Shown here: piece by piece, positions 24,838 to 32,405 of the stretch
Numbering within the stretch: position 1 is the stretch's first letter
Layout of the letters: the number at the start of each line of letters is the position of its first letter
Source of the DNA: Pusillimonas sp. UBA6240
GTDB taxonomy: Bacteria > Pseudomonadota > Gammaproteobacteria > Burkholderiales > Burkholderiaceae_B
Length of the DNA stretch: 32,589 nucleotides
Assembly: GCA_002441445.1 (NCBI GenBank)
Contig: DJWC01000119.1
Span: 25,362 to 57,950, forward strand
Direction of reading: 5' to 3'
The notes under the pieces: generated by a model
The model's input: the letters and a program-made list of their open reading frames with translations, nothing else
What the model was told of the DNA's origin: nothing
The model's database searches: none
Program-made: the position numbers and the translations under genes

Positions 24838-25278
24838 TCAGCCGATTTCAAGCACTTTACTGCCGCCGTCGCCGGCTTTCTTCGGCAAGGACAGCTCCAG
24901 CACGCCATCCTCATACTTGGCAACGGCTTTCGCATCGTCTATTTCGTGAGCCAGGGCGAAGCTGCGCGACTGGTGGCCGATGTAACGCTCGCGGCGCACC
25001 ACAGTTTCGCCCTCTTTCTCTTCCGTCTCGCGTTTGGTTTCCGCGGCAATCGTAATTCTATTGCCTTCGACGGTTATTTTTATATCCTCTTTCTTGGCCC
25101 CGGGTATTTCAGCCTTCACGGTGTAGCCCTGGTCTGTTTCAGCCACATCCATCTTGATGCGCGGCTCAGTGTCGAGATTGCCGAAAGGGGTCGTCTCAGA
25201 AAACGGAAAATTAAGCACGTTAAGCTCCAATTTCGCGCAGGTACTGGTACAACGTTTCGCGGCTGATGCCAAATTCAC
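24838..25278 (-). CDS. Hsp20/alpha-crystallin small heat shock protein, 5' end cut by transposon
   Basis: The native gene covers 24838-25186, from FGNLDTEPRIKMDV to the C-terminus, and contains the whole alpha-crystallin domain (YTVKAEIPGAKKEDIKITV, then DGVLELSLPKKAG). The reading frame continues into the transposon terminal repeat and the tnpR tail, up to an ATG at 25278. The first 31 residues or so of this 146-residue hybrid are therefore transposon-encoded and unlike any Hsp20. The usual N-terminal arm, about 30-40 residues that drives oligomerisation, and the native promoter are lost. It is most likely a disrupted gene; translation from an internal Met (codon at 25152) is possible. Confidence 0.85.
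   Translation of the reverse strand: MNLASAAKRCTSTCAKLELNVLNFPFSETTPFGNLDTEPRIKMDVAETDQGYTVKAEIPGAKKEDIKITVEGNRITIAAETKRETEEKEGETVVRRERYIGHQSRSFALAHEIDDAKAVAKYEDGVLELSLPKKAGDGGSKVLEIG
25187..25224. repeat. 38-bp terminal inverted repeat of the Tn3-family transposon
   Basis: The repeat begins GGGGTCGTCTCAGA, continues with AAACGGAAAATTAAG and ends CACGTTAAG. It has the family length of 38 bp, the GGGG outer end and the TAAG inner end, and is close to the Tn21/Tn501 repeat as I recall it. The tnpR stop codon (25222-25220) lies inside it. Confidence 0.92.
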
Positions 25279-25783
25279 GGGCCAGCTTTGCCTTTTGTTC
25301 GCCGGCCTTGACGCGTTGCAGAAGTTCAGCGGCGCGTTCGGGCGAAAGCGCTTTCTTGCGGCCCCTGTAAGCTCCGCGCTGTTTGGCGAGCGCGATGCCT
25401 TCCCTCTGCCGTTCGCGGATCAATGCTCGCTCGAACTCGGCGAACGCGCCCATGACCGACAACATCAAGTTCGCCATCGGCGAATCCTCACCGGTGAAGG
25501 TCAGGCATTCTTTGACGAACTCGATGCGCACACCGCGCCTGGTCAGCTTTTGCACAAGGCGGCGCAGGTCATCGAGGTTGCGGGCCAAGCGATCCATGCT
25601 GTGCACCACCACCGTATCTCCTTCGCGCACGAAGGCCAGCAGCGAGTCAAGTTCCGGGCGCTGGGTGTCCTTGCCCGATGCCTTGTCGGTGAATACCTTT
25701 CCGACTTCGACCTGTTCCAGTTGCCGCTCCGGGTTTTGGTCGAAGCTGCTGACCCGGACGTAGCCGATACGTTGACCTTGCAA
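25220..25783 (-). CDS. tnpR: Serine resolvase TnpR, Tn21 type
   Basis: The start is set at TTG 25783, giving 187 residues that open LQGQRIGYVRVSSFDQN like Tn21 TnpR, with GGGGG just upstream; an in-frame ATG at 25843 would add 20 residues of unrelated sequence drawn from the res region. The catalytic Ser is Ser12 in YVRVSS, with conserved Arg in HSMDRLARNLDDL and GEDSPMANLMLSVMGAFAEF along the dimer helix. The C-terminus holds the DNA-binding helix-turn-helix (AREFGISRETLYQYL). It resolves the cointegrate made by TnpA at the res site. It is divergent from arsR. Confidence 0.93.
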   Translation of the reverse strand: MQGQRIGYVRVSSFDQNPERQLEQVEVGKVFTDKASGKDTQRPELDSLLAFVREGDTVVVHSMDRLARNLDDLRRLVQKLTRRGVRIEFVKECLTFTGEDSPMANLMLSVMGAFAEFERALIRERQREGIALAKQRGAYRGRKKALSPERAAELLQRVKAGEQKAKLAREFGISRETLYQYLREIGA

Positions 25784-25934
25784 GATGCCCCCAAACAGAA
25801 AAGTGTCAGGAATAAATCTATGACCTTGCGCAGCTTGTGTCAATAAATTAAGCGATGGAGTCTATCCGGACGTTTCTGGGTAGGCTGTCCTGACGTCCGG
25901 TTAGGGCATAGTCTAAGCAGACAGGTCAACGCAC
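25784..25934. other. Probable res site (resolution site) upstream of tnpR
   Basis: The gap between tnpR and arsR is where Tn21-type res sites lie. A stretch at about 25894-25925 (CGTCCGGTTAGGGCATAG, then TCTAAGCAGACAGG) resembles the crossover subsite I of Tn21-like res, including the GGTTAGGGcATA core. TGTCAGGAATAAATC near 25804 may be part of a further subsite. Subsite limits are inferred from memory. Confidence 0.55.
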
Positions 25935-25963
25935 TTGCATCATTTTGATGGTTGTAGTATTAT
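25935..25963 (+). promoter_or_regulatory. Sigma70 promoter of the ars operon
   Basis: TTGCAT at 25935-25940 and TATTAT at 25958-25963 are separated by 17 bp. The predicted start site, about 7 bp after the -10 box, falls on or next to the arsR ATG at 25970. A short dyad CATC-ATTTT-GATG (25938-25950) in the spacer is a candidate ArsR contact. Confidence 0.65.
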
Positions 25964-25969
25964 TTAAAT

Positions 25970-26347
25970 ATGGAAAAGCAAGCCGCAACATCAATTTTCG
26001 AATCCCTCTCATCGGGCCTGCGCTTGGACGTGTTCAGGCTGTTGGTCAAGAAGGGGCCGGACGGCATGGTGGCAGGCGCGATTGCTAACGCGCTGGATAT
26101 ACCGCCGGCCAACCTCTCCTTTCACCTGAAGGCGTTGTCACAAGCTCGCCTGGTGACGGTTGAGCAAGAGGGCCGTTTCCAGCGTTACCGAGCGGACATC
26201 CCGTTGATGTTGGATCTGATCGCGTACCTCACGGATGAGTGTTGCACTGGCAGTCCCGCTAAATGCGTAGAAATGGTTGCTGCCTCGAACTGCGCCAAGG
26301 AACTGTTGCCCGCCCTGTCACCCACTCCAACGAAAGCGATAACATGA
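25970..26347 (+). CDS. arsR: ArsR family arsenite-responsive repressor
   Basis: This 125-residue winged-helix repressor belongs to the ArsR/SmtB family, with recognition-helix region IPPANLSFHLKALSQARLV at about residues 44-62. It lacks the E. coli-type Cys in that helix; instead Cys91, Cys92 and Cys99 follow the last helix (DECCTGSPAKC), with Cys108 further on. This matches the atypical As(III) site described for Acidithiobacillus ferrooxidans ArsR. As(III) binding should release the operator and induce the operon. No ribosome site precedes the ATG, and the promoter places the transcript start at the ATG. Its stop overlaps arsC (ATGA). Confidence 0.95.
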   Translation: MEKQAATSIFESLSSGLRLDVFRLLVKKGPDGMVAGAIANALDIPPANLSFHLKALSQARLVTVEQEGRFQRYRADIPLMLDLIAYLTDECCTGSPAKCVEMVAASNCAKELLPALSPTPTKAIT

Positions 26348-26823
26348 ATATCCTGTTTCTTTGTACCGGTAACTCCTGCCGTTCTATATTGGCGGAAGCG
26401 ACCTTTAACCACTTGGCTCCGACAGGATGGAAAGCGATGAGTGCGGGAAGTCAGCCGACCGGGACCGTCCATCCGCGTTCCCTGGCGCTCTTGGCGCGTG
26501 AAGGTATCGACACGAACGGACTGCACAGTAAATCGTGGGACAACCTGCCGCTGGCTCCGGATGTGGTCATCACCGTGTGCTCGAATGCTGCTGGGGAAAC
26601 CTGTCCGGCGTATCTTGGCTCGGTACTGCGTGCGCATTGGGGTGTTGACGATCCCGCTCATGCCACAGGGACCGAAGCGGAAATCGAAGCCGCGTTCACG
26701 ACGGCCTACCGTATCTTGCGGCGTCGCATCGAAGCCTTCCACGCGCTGCCGTTGGCGCAACTTGCGCACGACCGGACACGCTTGAAGGCGGAACTGGATC
26801 GGATTGGGGTGCTTTCGGCGTAG
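26344..26823 (+). CDS. arsC: Arsenate reductase ArsC, low-molecular-weight phosphatase type
   Basis: The ATG at 26344 overlaps the arsR stop (ATGA) and puts the active-site loop at the very N-terminus, giving 159 residues. The loop CTGNSCRS has the Cys7-x5-Arg13 pattern of LMW protein tyrosine phosphatases; Cys79 and Cys87 (TVCSNAAGETC) match the resolving pair of the thioredoxin-coupled ArsC type, and DDPA supplies the general acid. It reduces As(V) to As(III), which ArsA-ArsB then exports. A spacer of 40 bp with GGAGAG leads to arsD. Confidence 0.94.
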   Translation: MNILFLCTGNSCRSILAEATFNHLAPTGWKAMSAGSQPTGTVHPRSLALLAREGIDTNGLHSKSWDNLPLAPDVVITVCSNAAGETCPAYLGSVLRAHWGVDDPAHATGTEAEIEAAFTTAYRILRRRIEAFHALPLAQLAHDRTRLKAELDRIGVLSA

Positions 26824-26863
26824 TTTTTTTGACTTATATTTGAATACTTGATGGAGAGTTTAA

Positions 26864-27229
26864 ATGAAGAAGATCGAAGTGTTTGACCCATCGCTGTGTT
26901 GCAGCACCGGCGTCTGCGGCGTGGAGGTTGACCAAGCCTTGGTGACTTTTGCTGCTGATGTTGATTGGGCGAAGCAGAACGGCGCGCACATCGAACGCTA
27001 CAACCTGGCGCAGCAGCCACAGATGTTTGCCGAAAATGCGACCGTAAAAGGTTTTTTGCAGCGCTCCGGTCAGGATGCGCTGCCACTGATCCTGGTCGAT
27101 GGTGAAGTGGCCCTCGCAGGGCGTTACCCCACCCGCGATGAGCTGGTCCGCTGGGCTGGGTTGGCGGCTGCGCCGTCCATGAAAACCCCGTCTGGCGGCT
27201 GCTGCGGTGGCGGCAGCCGCACCTGCTGA
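26864..27229 (+). CDS. arsD: ArsD arsenite metallochaperone
   Basis: This 121-residue protein begins MKKIEVFDPSLCCSTGVCG, with Cys12, Cys13 and Cys18, the three cysteines that bind As(III) and hand it to ArsA. It has a thioredoxin-like fold with LPLILVDGEVALAGRYPTRDEL, and a C-terminal Cys-rich tail (GGCCGGGSRTC) present in many ArsD proteins. It raises the affinity of the pump for arsenite and directly precedes arsA (40-bp gap). Confidence 0.95.
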   Translation: MKKIEVFDPSLCCSTGVCGVEVDQALVTFAADVDWAKQNGAHIERYNLAQQPQMFAENATVKGFLQRSGQDALPLILVDGEVALAGRYPTRDELVRWAGLAAAPSMKTPSGGCCGGGSRTC

Positions 27230-27269
27230 CCCCGTTCATCATTGGTTCATTATTTAAAAGGACTTCATC

Positions 27270-29072
27270 ATGCTTTTTCTACAAAACCCACCCGCTTTCC
27301 TGTTTTTTACTGGCAAAGGCGGCGTCGGCAAGACCTCGCTGTCCTGCGCCACCGCCATTCATCTGGCCGGGCAGGGCAAGAAAATACTGCTGGTCAGCAC
27401 TGATCCGGCGTCCAACGTCGGTCAGGTATTCAGCCAGGAAATCGGCAACAAAATCACCACCATTTCCACCGTAGCGGGGCTATCAGCCCTGGAAATCGAC
27501 CCACAGCAGGCAGCGCAGCAATACCGCGAACGCATCGTTGGCCCGGTGCGCGGCGCTCTGCCAGACGACGTGGTCAAAGGTATCGAAGAACAGCTCTCCG
27601 GAGCCTGCACCACCGAAATCGCGGCCTTCGACGAGTTCACCGCGTTGCTGACCGATGCGACACTGATTGCCGACTACGATCACATCATCTTCGACACGGC
27701 GCCGACCGGTCATACCATCCGTCTGCTGCAACTTCCGGGCGCGTGGAGCGGCTTCATCGAGAAGAATCCGGAAGGAGCGTCCTGCCTGGGACCGCTGGCA
27801 GGTCTTGAAAAGCAACGCCAGCGTTACGCTGAAGCGGTCAAGGCGCTGTCCGACCCTGAGCGCACGCGCCTGATATTGGTCGCCCGCGCGCAGAAAACCA
27901 CGCTGGACGAGGTCGCACGCACGCACGAGGAACTGGCCGCCATCGGCCTGTCCAGGCAGAACCTGGTCATCAACGGTGTGCTGCCGGAAAGCGAAGCCGT
28001 TCACGACGCGCTGGCCGCTGCCATCCATCGCCGTGAACAGGAGGCCATCGCCAACATGCCCGCCGTGCTGCGCGACCTGCCCCTCGATCAACTGCCGCTC
28101 AAGGCATTCAACCTGGTCGGTGTCGAGGCGCTGAGCAGCCTCTTCTCCGATCGAGACGAGGCTGCGCCCGTCGTCGCCGGTGCGCCTGCCAAACCCGTTG
28201 ACCTTCCGCCGTTGTCGACGCTGGTTGATGAGATCGCTGAAACGGGCCATGGCCTGATCATGATGATGGGCAAGGGCGGCGTCGGCAAAACCACCCTGGC
28301 GGCTGCGGTGGCGGTGGCGCTGGCCGAACGCGGCCTGCCCGTGCATCTGACAACCTCTGACCCCGCCGCACACCTGACCGACACGCTGGCCGGTTCGCTG
28401 GACAACCTGGAAGTCAGCCGCATCGACCCCCAGGCGGAGACCGAACGTTATCGCCAGCATGTGCTGGTCACCAAAGGCAAGGATCTCGATGCCGAAGGCC
28501 GTGCCATGCTGGAAGAAGACTTGCGCTCGCCCTGCACCGAAGAAATCGCGGTGTTCCAGGCGTTCTCGCGCGTCATCCGCGAGGCCGGTAAAAAGTTCGT
28601 GGTGATGGACACCGCACCAACCGGCCACACCCTGCTACTGCTCGACGCCACCGGGGCTTATCACCGCGAAGTGGCCCGTCACGCCGAGTCGAACGTGCGC
28701 TACACCACGCCGATGATGCAGTTGCAGGACCCGGCGCGCACCAAGGTGATGATTGTGACCTTGGCGGAAACCACGCCGGTGCTGGAAGCAGCCAATTTAC
28801 AGGAAGACCTGCGCCGCGCTGGCATTGAGCCGTGGGCCTGGCTGATCAACAACAGCCTGTCCGCCGCACCAACCGCGTCACCCTTGCTGAAGCGGCGGGC
28901 CGCGTTTGAGCTGACCCAGATCGAGGCGGTTCGCACCCGCTACACCAAACGCGTCGCCCTGGTGCCGATGCAGGCGGAAGAACCGATTGGCATCGAACCC
29001 TTGCTAGCCTTGGTCGAGCCGCGGAACGGGTTCGGCCTTGGCGGCGCGAAACATCAAAAGGTGGCGCTATGA
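27270..29072 (+). CDS. arsA: ArsA arsenite-activated ATPase
   Basis: This 600-residue protein is the full two-domain pump ATPase. P-loops GKGGVGKT lie at residues 15-22 and 334-341, and the switch motif DTAPTGHT occurs in both halves. Cys113, Cys172 and Cys422 fall at exactly the numbers of the arsenite-binding cysteines of E. coli plasmid R773 ArsA, so metalloid activation should be intact. It powers ArsB at the inner membrane. AAAGGA precedes the ATG, and the stop overlaps the next gene (ATGA). Confidence 0.97.
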   Translation: MLFLQNPPAFLFFTGKGGVGKTSLSCATAIHLAGQGKKILLVSTDPASNVGQVFSQEIGNKITTISTVAGLSALEIDPQQAAQQYRERIVGPVRGALPDDVVKGIEEQLSGACTTEIAAFDEFTALLTDATLIADYDHIIFDTAPTGHTIRLLQLPGAWSGFIEKNPEGASCLGPLAGLEKQRQRYAEAVKALSDPERTRLILVARAQKTTLDEVARTHEELAAIGLSRQNLVINGVLPESEAVHDALAAAIHRREQEAIANMPAVLRDLPLDQLPLKAFNLVGVEALSSLFSDRDEAAPVVAGAPAKPVDLPPLSTLVDEIAETGHGLIMMMGKGGVGKTTLAAAVAVALAERGLPVHLTTSDPAAHLTDTLAGSLDNLEVSRIDPQAETERYRQHVLVTKGKDLDAEGRAMLEEDLRSPCTEEIAVFQAFSRVIREAGKKFVVMDTAPTGHTLLLLDATGAYHREVARHAESNVRYTTPMMQLQDPARTKVMIVTLAETTPVLEAANLQEDLRRAGIEPWAWLINNSLSAAPTASPLLKRRAAFELTQIEAVRTRYTKRVALVPMQAEEPIGIEPLLALVEPRNGFGLGGAKHQKVAL

Positions 29073-30481
29073 CGCGTCTGCTCATCATCGGCGGCAGCGA
29101 TGCGGGCATCAGCGCGGCGCTGCGGGCTCACGAGCTCGATCCCCAAACCGAGGTATCGGTTCTACTGGCCGACGAGTACCCGAATTACAGCATCTGCGGC
29201 CTGCCCTTTTACCTCAGCGGCGAGACGCCGGATCACCGGCAGCTTGCCCATCGCACCGCGTTCGACGGAATCGAAATCCTGACGAACCATCGGGCCGTAT
29301 CGGTTCATCCAGCGGCCAAGACGGTCGATGTCGTGCGCGGGGCGAACGGCAGTGTGAAGACGTTGCGCTATGACCACCTGGTCATCGCGACCGGTGCCGT
29401 CCCAGTCCGTCCCCAAGGGTTGCCCGGCCTCGATCTCCCCGGCGTTTATCTCCTGCACACCATGGGAGATGGCTTCGCTGTCCATAGCCGTCTCATGGGC
29501 GGCGAGACACGCTCGGCCATCATTATTGGCGCTGGCTACATCGGCGTGGAGATGGCCGACGCGCTGCGGCATCGAGGGATCGATGTCACACTCGTAAGCC
29601 ATACCGATCCCGTGTTCCCAAGCGTCGATCCGTCGTTCGGTAGGCTGATCGGGGAGGAGCTGTCACGGCATGGCGTGCGCGTCGTGGTCGGTTGCACCGT
29701 GGAACGAATCGAAGCCGCCGATAACCGGCGTGGTCTCACGGTATCGGGTTCGGGCGGGTTTACCGCCTCTGCCGATCTGGTGCTGGTCGCCACCGGCGCG
29801 CGACCCGACACCACCCTAGCCGCCGCTGCGGGGATTGCGCTGGGGCCCTCTGGCGCCATCCGCGTCACGCAGCGCATGGAAACCACGCTACCCGGCATTT
29901 GGGCCGCCGGCGACTGCGCCGAGACCTGGCATCGGATACTCCAGCGGCCAGCGTACCTGCCACTCGGGACGACCGCGCACAAACAGGGCCGTGTGGCCGG
30001 CGAGAACGCGGTAGGCGGGGAGCGTCTGTTCGCGGGCTCGGTCGGCACCCAAACCGTGAAAGTGTTCGAGTTGGCAATCGCACGGACGGGCTTGCGCGAA
30101 GCCGAGGCGCGCACGGCCGACTTTGATCCCGTCACCATCGAGACTGAAACCTGGGATCACAAGGCCTACTACCCTGGAGCGCAGAAGCTCCGCGTCCGGG
30201 TGACCGGTGATCGCCGGACTGGCCGGCTCCTGGGCGCGCAGATCCTCGGCCCCTGGCGCTCGGAGGTGTCGAAACGCATCGACGTGTTCGCAACGGCACT
30301 GTTCCACGGCATGGGCGTCGAAGACTTGAACGATCTCGATCTCAGCTACACACCGCCCTTCGGCAGCCCGTGGGACGCGGTGCAGATGGGCGCGCAGGCC
30401 TGGACGAGCGTGATGAAAAACGAAGTGGCAAGTTGTTCACCGCCCATCGACCCACAAATTTTAGGAAGGAGCACACCATGA
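29069..30481 (+). CDS. FAD/NAD-dependent pyridine nucleotide-disulfide reductase (CoA-disulfide reductase/NADH oxidase type)
   Basis: This 470-residue flavoprotein has an N-terminal FAD fold (LLIIGGSDAGISAA), a single redox Cys43 in NYSICGLPFYLSG as in CoA-disulfide reductases and NADH oxidases, an NAD fold (IIIGAGYIGVEMADAL, Gly154-x-Gly156-x2-Gly159), a second FAD segment (PGIWAAGDCAE) and a dimerisation domain. Its start overlaps the arsA stop and its stop overlaps the CBS gene start (both ATGA), so it is a firm member of the ars operon. It may keep thiol or CoA pools reduced, or oxidise NADH. A direct role in arsenic chemistry is not shown by sequence. Confidence 0.9.
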   Translation: MTRLLIIGGSDAGISAALRAHELDPQTEVSVLLADEYPNYSICGLPFYLSGETPDHRQLAHRTAFDGIEILTNHRAVSVHPAAKTVDVVRGANGSVKTLRYDHLVIATGAVPVRPQGLPGLDLPGVYLLHTMGDGFAVHSRLMGGETRSAIIIGAGYIGVEMADALRHRGIDVTLVSHTDPVFPSVDPSFGRLIGEELSRHGVRVVVGCTVERIEAADNRRGLTVSGSGGFTASADLVLVATGARPDTTLAAAAGIALGPSGAIRVTQRMETTLPGIWAAGDCAETWHRILQRPAYLPLGTTAHKQGRVAGENAVGGERLFAGSVGTQTVKVFELAIARTGLREAEARTADFDPVTIETETWDHKAYYPGAQKLRVRVTGDRRTGRLLGAQILGPWRSEVSKRIDVFATALFHGMGVEDLNDLDLSYTPPFGSPWDAVQMGAQAWTSVMKNEVASCSPPIDPQILGRSTP

Positions 30482-30951
30482 AAGTTCGCGACCTGATGAC
30501 CCCAAACCCGATACAAATCGCGCCCGAGACGGCTGTGGCGGAAATCGCCCGCATCTTGATTGAACACCGCATCAACGGCGTTCCGGTGGTCGACGGCGCT
30601 GGTCGGCTGATCGGCGTTGTGACTGCGGAGGACTTGATTCACCGGGGAGCGGACGAACGGCTTGAACCCCGTGAATCGATTTGGAAGGAGAACTTCTGGG
30701 TTTCCTTTCTTGGCCCAAAGGGGACGCAGCGCGACAAGGCCGAGGGGCGTACTGCCGCAGAGGTAATGACCACGGAAGTGCACAGCGTCGCGCCTGCCAT
30801 GCATTCCTCCGTTGCAGCCCGGCTGATGGTGGACCATCACTTAACGTCCCTTCCTGTCGTGGAGGATGGGAAAGTGATCGGCGTCATTTCCCGGATTGAC
30901 CTCTTAAGCCTTCTTAAAGAACTAGAAAACCCGCTGGAAAGAGAGAATTGA
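30478..30951 (+). CDS. Two-CBS-domain protein in the ars operon
   Basis: This 157-residue protein consists of two CBS motifs: MKVRDLMTPNPIQIAPETAV with INGVPVVDGAGRLIGVVT, and AAEVMTTEVHSVAP with LTSLPVVEDGKVIGVIS, joined by a linker containing an ENFWVSFLG segment. AAGGAG precedes the ATG, which overlaps the flavoprotein stop. CBS pairs bind adenosyl nucleotides such as AMP and ATP and act as regulatory modules. Placed just before arsB (GTG, 1 bp after the stop), it may tune the pump to energy charge. That role is inferred. Confidence 0.92.
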   Translation: MKVRDLMTPNPIQIAPETAVAEIARILIEHRINGVPVVDGAGRLIGVVTAEDLIHRGADERLEPRESIWKENFWVSFLGPKGTQRDKAEGRTAAEVMTTEVHSVAPAMHSSVAARLMVDHHLTSLPVVEDGKVIGVISRIDLLSLLKELENPLEREN

Positions 30952-30952
30952 C

Positions 30953-32239
30953 GTGATTGCTGCCCTACTGATTTTTCTTGCCACTATCGTCCTGGTGATC
31001 TGGCAACCGCGCGGGCTGGGCATTGGCTGGAGTGCGACGCTTGGCGCTGTCGTGGCGTTACTGTCCGGTGTCGTTCACATCGGTGACATTCCTGTCGTCT
31101 GGCAGATCGTCTGGAACGCCACAGCCGCATTCATTGCCATCATCATCATTAGCCTGTTACTCGATGAGGCCGGGTTTTTCGAATGGGCAGCCTTGCACGT
31201 CGCACGCTGGGGCGGAGGGAAAGGACGTCTGCTGTTTGCGCTGATCATCTTGCTTGGTGCAGCCGTCGCCGCGCTTTTTGCCAACGATGGCGCAGCGCTG
31301 ATTCTCACGCCAATCGTCATGGCCATGTTGTTGGCACTGGGTTTCACTCCGGCCGGAACGCTCGCCTTTGTCATGGCAGCCGGTTTCATCGCAGATGCCG
31401 CCAGCCTGCCGCTTGTCGTATCCAACCTGGTCAACATCGTCTCTGCCGACTTTTTCAATATCGGGTTCAATGACTACGCTGCGGTGATGGTTCCAGTGAA
31501 TATTGTCGCCATCATTGCCTCTCTGGCCGTGCTGTCGATCTATTTCCGCCGCAGCATCCCCGCACGCTACGACGTGAATCAGTTGAAACAGCCGAATGAG
31601 GCCATTCGCGATGTGGCTACGTTTCGTTTCGGCTGGGTGGTTCTGGCCCTGCTGCTGGTCGGATTCTTCGGCCTTGAGCCGCTAGGCGTGCCGGTTAGCG
31701 CCGTGGCTGCCGCAGGCGCCCTGCTGTTGCTCGTCGTCGCTGCGCGCGGGCATGTCATCAGCACCCGCAAGGTGATCCGTGAAGCGCCTTGGCAAATTGT
31801 CGTTTTCTCGCTGGGAATGTATCTCGTGGTCTATGGGTTGCGTAACCAAGGCCTGACGGAGCATATCGCAAGGCTGCTGGATTACTTCGCACAAGGCGGT
31901 GTATGGGGCGCCGCCTTTGGAACTGGCTTCCTCACAGCGCTGCTGTCCTCGGCCATGAACAACATGCCGACGGTACTGGTGGGCGCCCTGTCCATTGATG
32001 CCACAAGCGCAACGGGCGTGGTAAAGGACGCGATGATCTACGCCAATGTGATCGGTAGTGACCTGGGGCCAAAGGTCACCCCGATCGGCTCGCTGGCGAC
32101 GTTGCTTTGGCTGCATGTGCTGGCGCGCAAGGGAATGACAATCACATGGGGGTATTACTTCAAGGTGGGCATTGTGCTAACCGTCCCCGTACTTGCGGCG
32201 ACCCTGGCAGCGCTGGCACTGCGCCTGAGTCTCGCTTAA
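30953..32239 (+). CDS. arsB: ArsB arsenite efflux membrane protein
   Basis: This 428-residue protein has about a dozen membrane segments and ArsB landmarks: FFEWAALHVAR, LFANDGAALILTPIV, SLPLVVSNLVNIVSADFF, and SAMNNMPTVLVGAL with IGSDLGPKVTPIGSLATLLW. It is of the E. coli ArsB (not Acr3) type and works as the membrane subunit of the ArsA-driven pump, or alone as an As(III)/H+ antiporter. The start is GTG at 30953, one base after the CBS stop. It is the last ars gene; the gap 32240-32405 to tnpA holds no clear gene. Confidence 0.96.
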   Translation: MIAALLIFLATIVLVIWQPRGLGIGWSATLGAVVALLSGVVHIGDIPVVWQIVWNATAAFIAIIIISLLLDEAGFFEWAALHVARWGGGKGRLLFALIILLGAAVAALFANDGAALILTPIVMAMLLALGFTPAGTLAFVMAAGFIADAASLPLVVSNLVNIVSADFFNIGFNDYAAVMVPVNIVAIIASLAVLSIYFRRSIPARYDVNQLKQPNEAIRDVATFRFGWVVLALLLVGFFGLEPLGVPVSAVAAAGALLLLVVAARGHVISTRKVIREAPWQIVVFSLGMYLVVYGLRNQGLTEHIARLLDYFAQGGVWGAAFGTGFLTALLSSAMNNMPTVLVGALSIDATSATGVVKDAMIYANVIGSDLGPKVTPIGSLATLLWLHVLARKGMTITWGYYFKVGIVLTVPVLAATLAALALRLSLA

Positions 32240-32405
32240 TGCGAGCGGAGCGCTGTTTGCGGACATGCATGCAGTATTGGAGTAAAGAAGGGTGAGCGGC
32301 TTGGCGTATGGCTATTCTTTTGAGTGCGGTCATCGGGATACCGCTCTATATCGCCTTTTTTAGCGGAACTGCATTTACTCGGCCATAGAAAGAAAAAGAG
32401 CATCC

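Noticed and set aside
25784..25843. Upstream ATG start for tnpR at 25843
   Set aside because: The extra 20 residues do not resemble any Tn21-type TnpR N-terminus; the TTG at 25783 aligns with the family start.
26824..26863. Internal promoter or terminator in the arsC-arsD gap
   Set aside because: There is a T-run and a TTGACT, but no stem precedes the T-run and no -10 box lies at a proper distance.
32326..32361. Hairpin GCGGT/ACCGC followed by a T-run after arsB
   Set aside because: The stem is only 5 bp with a 9-nt loop and the T-run starts 10 bases later, so it is too weak to call a terminator.
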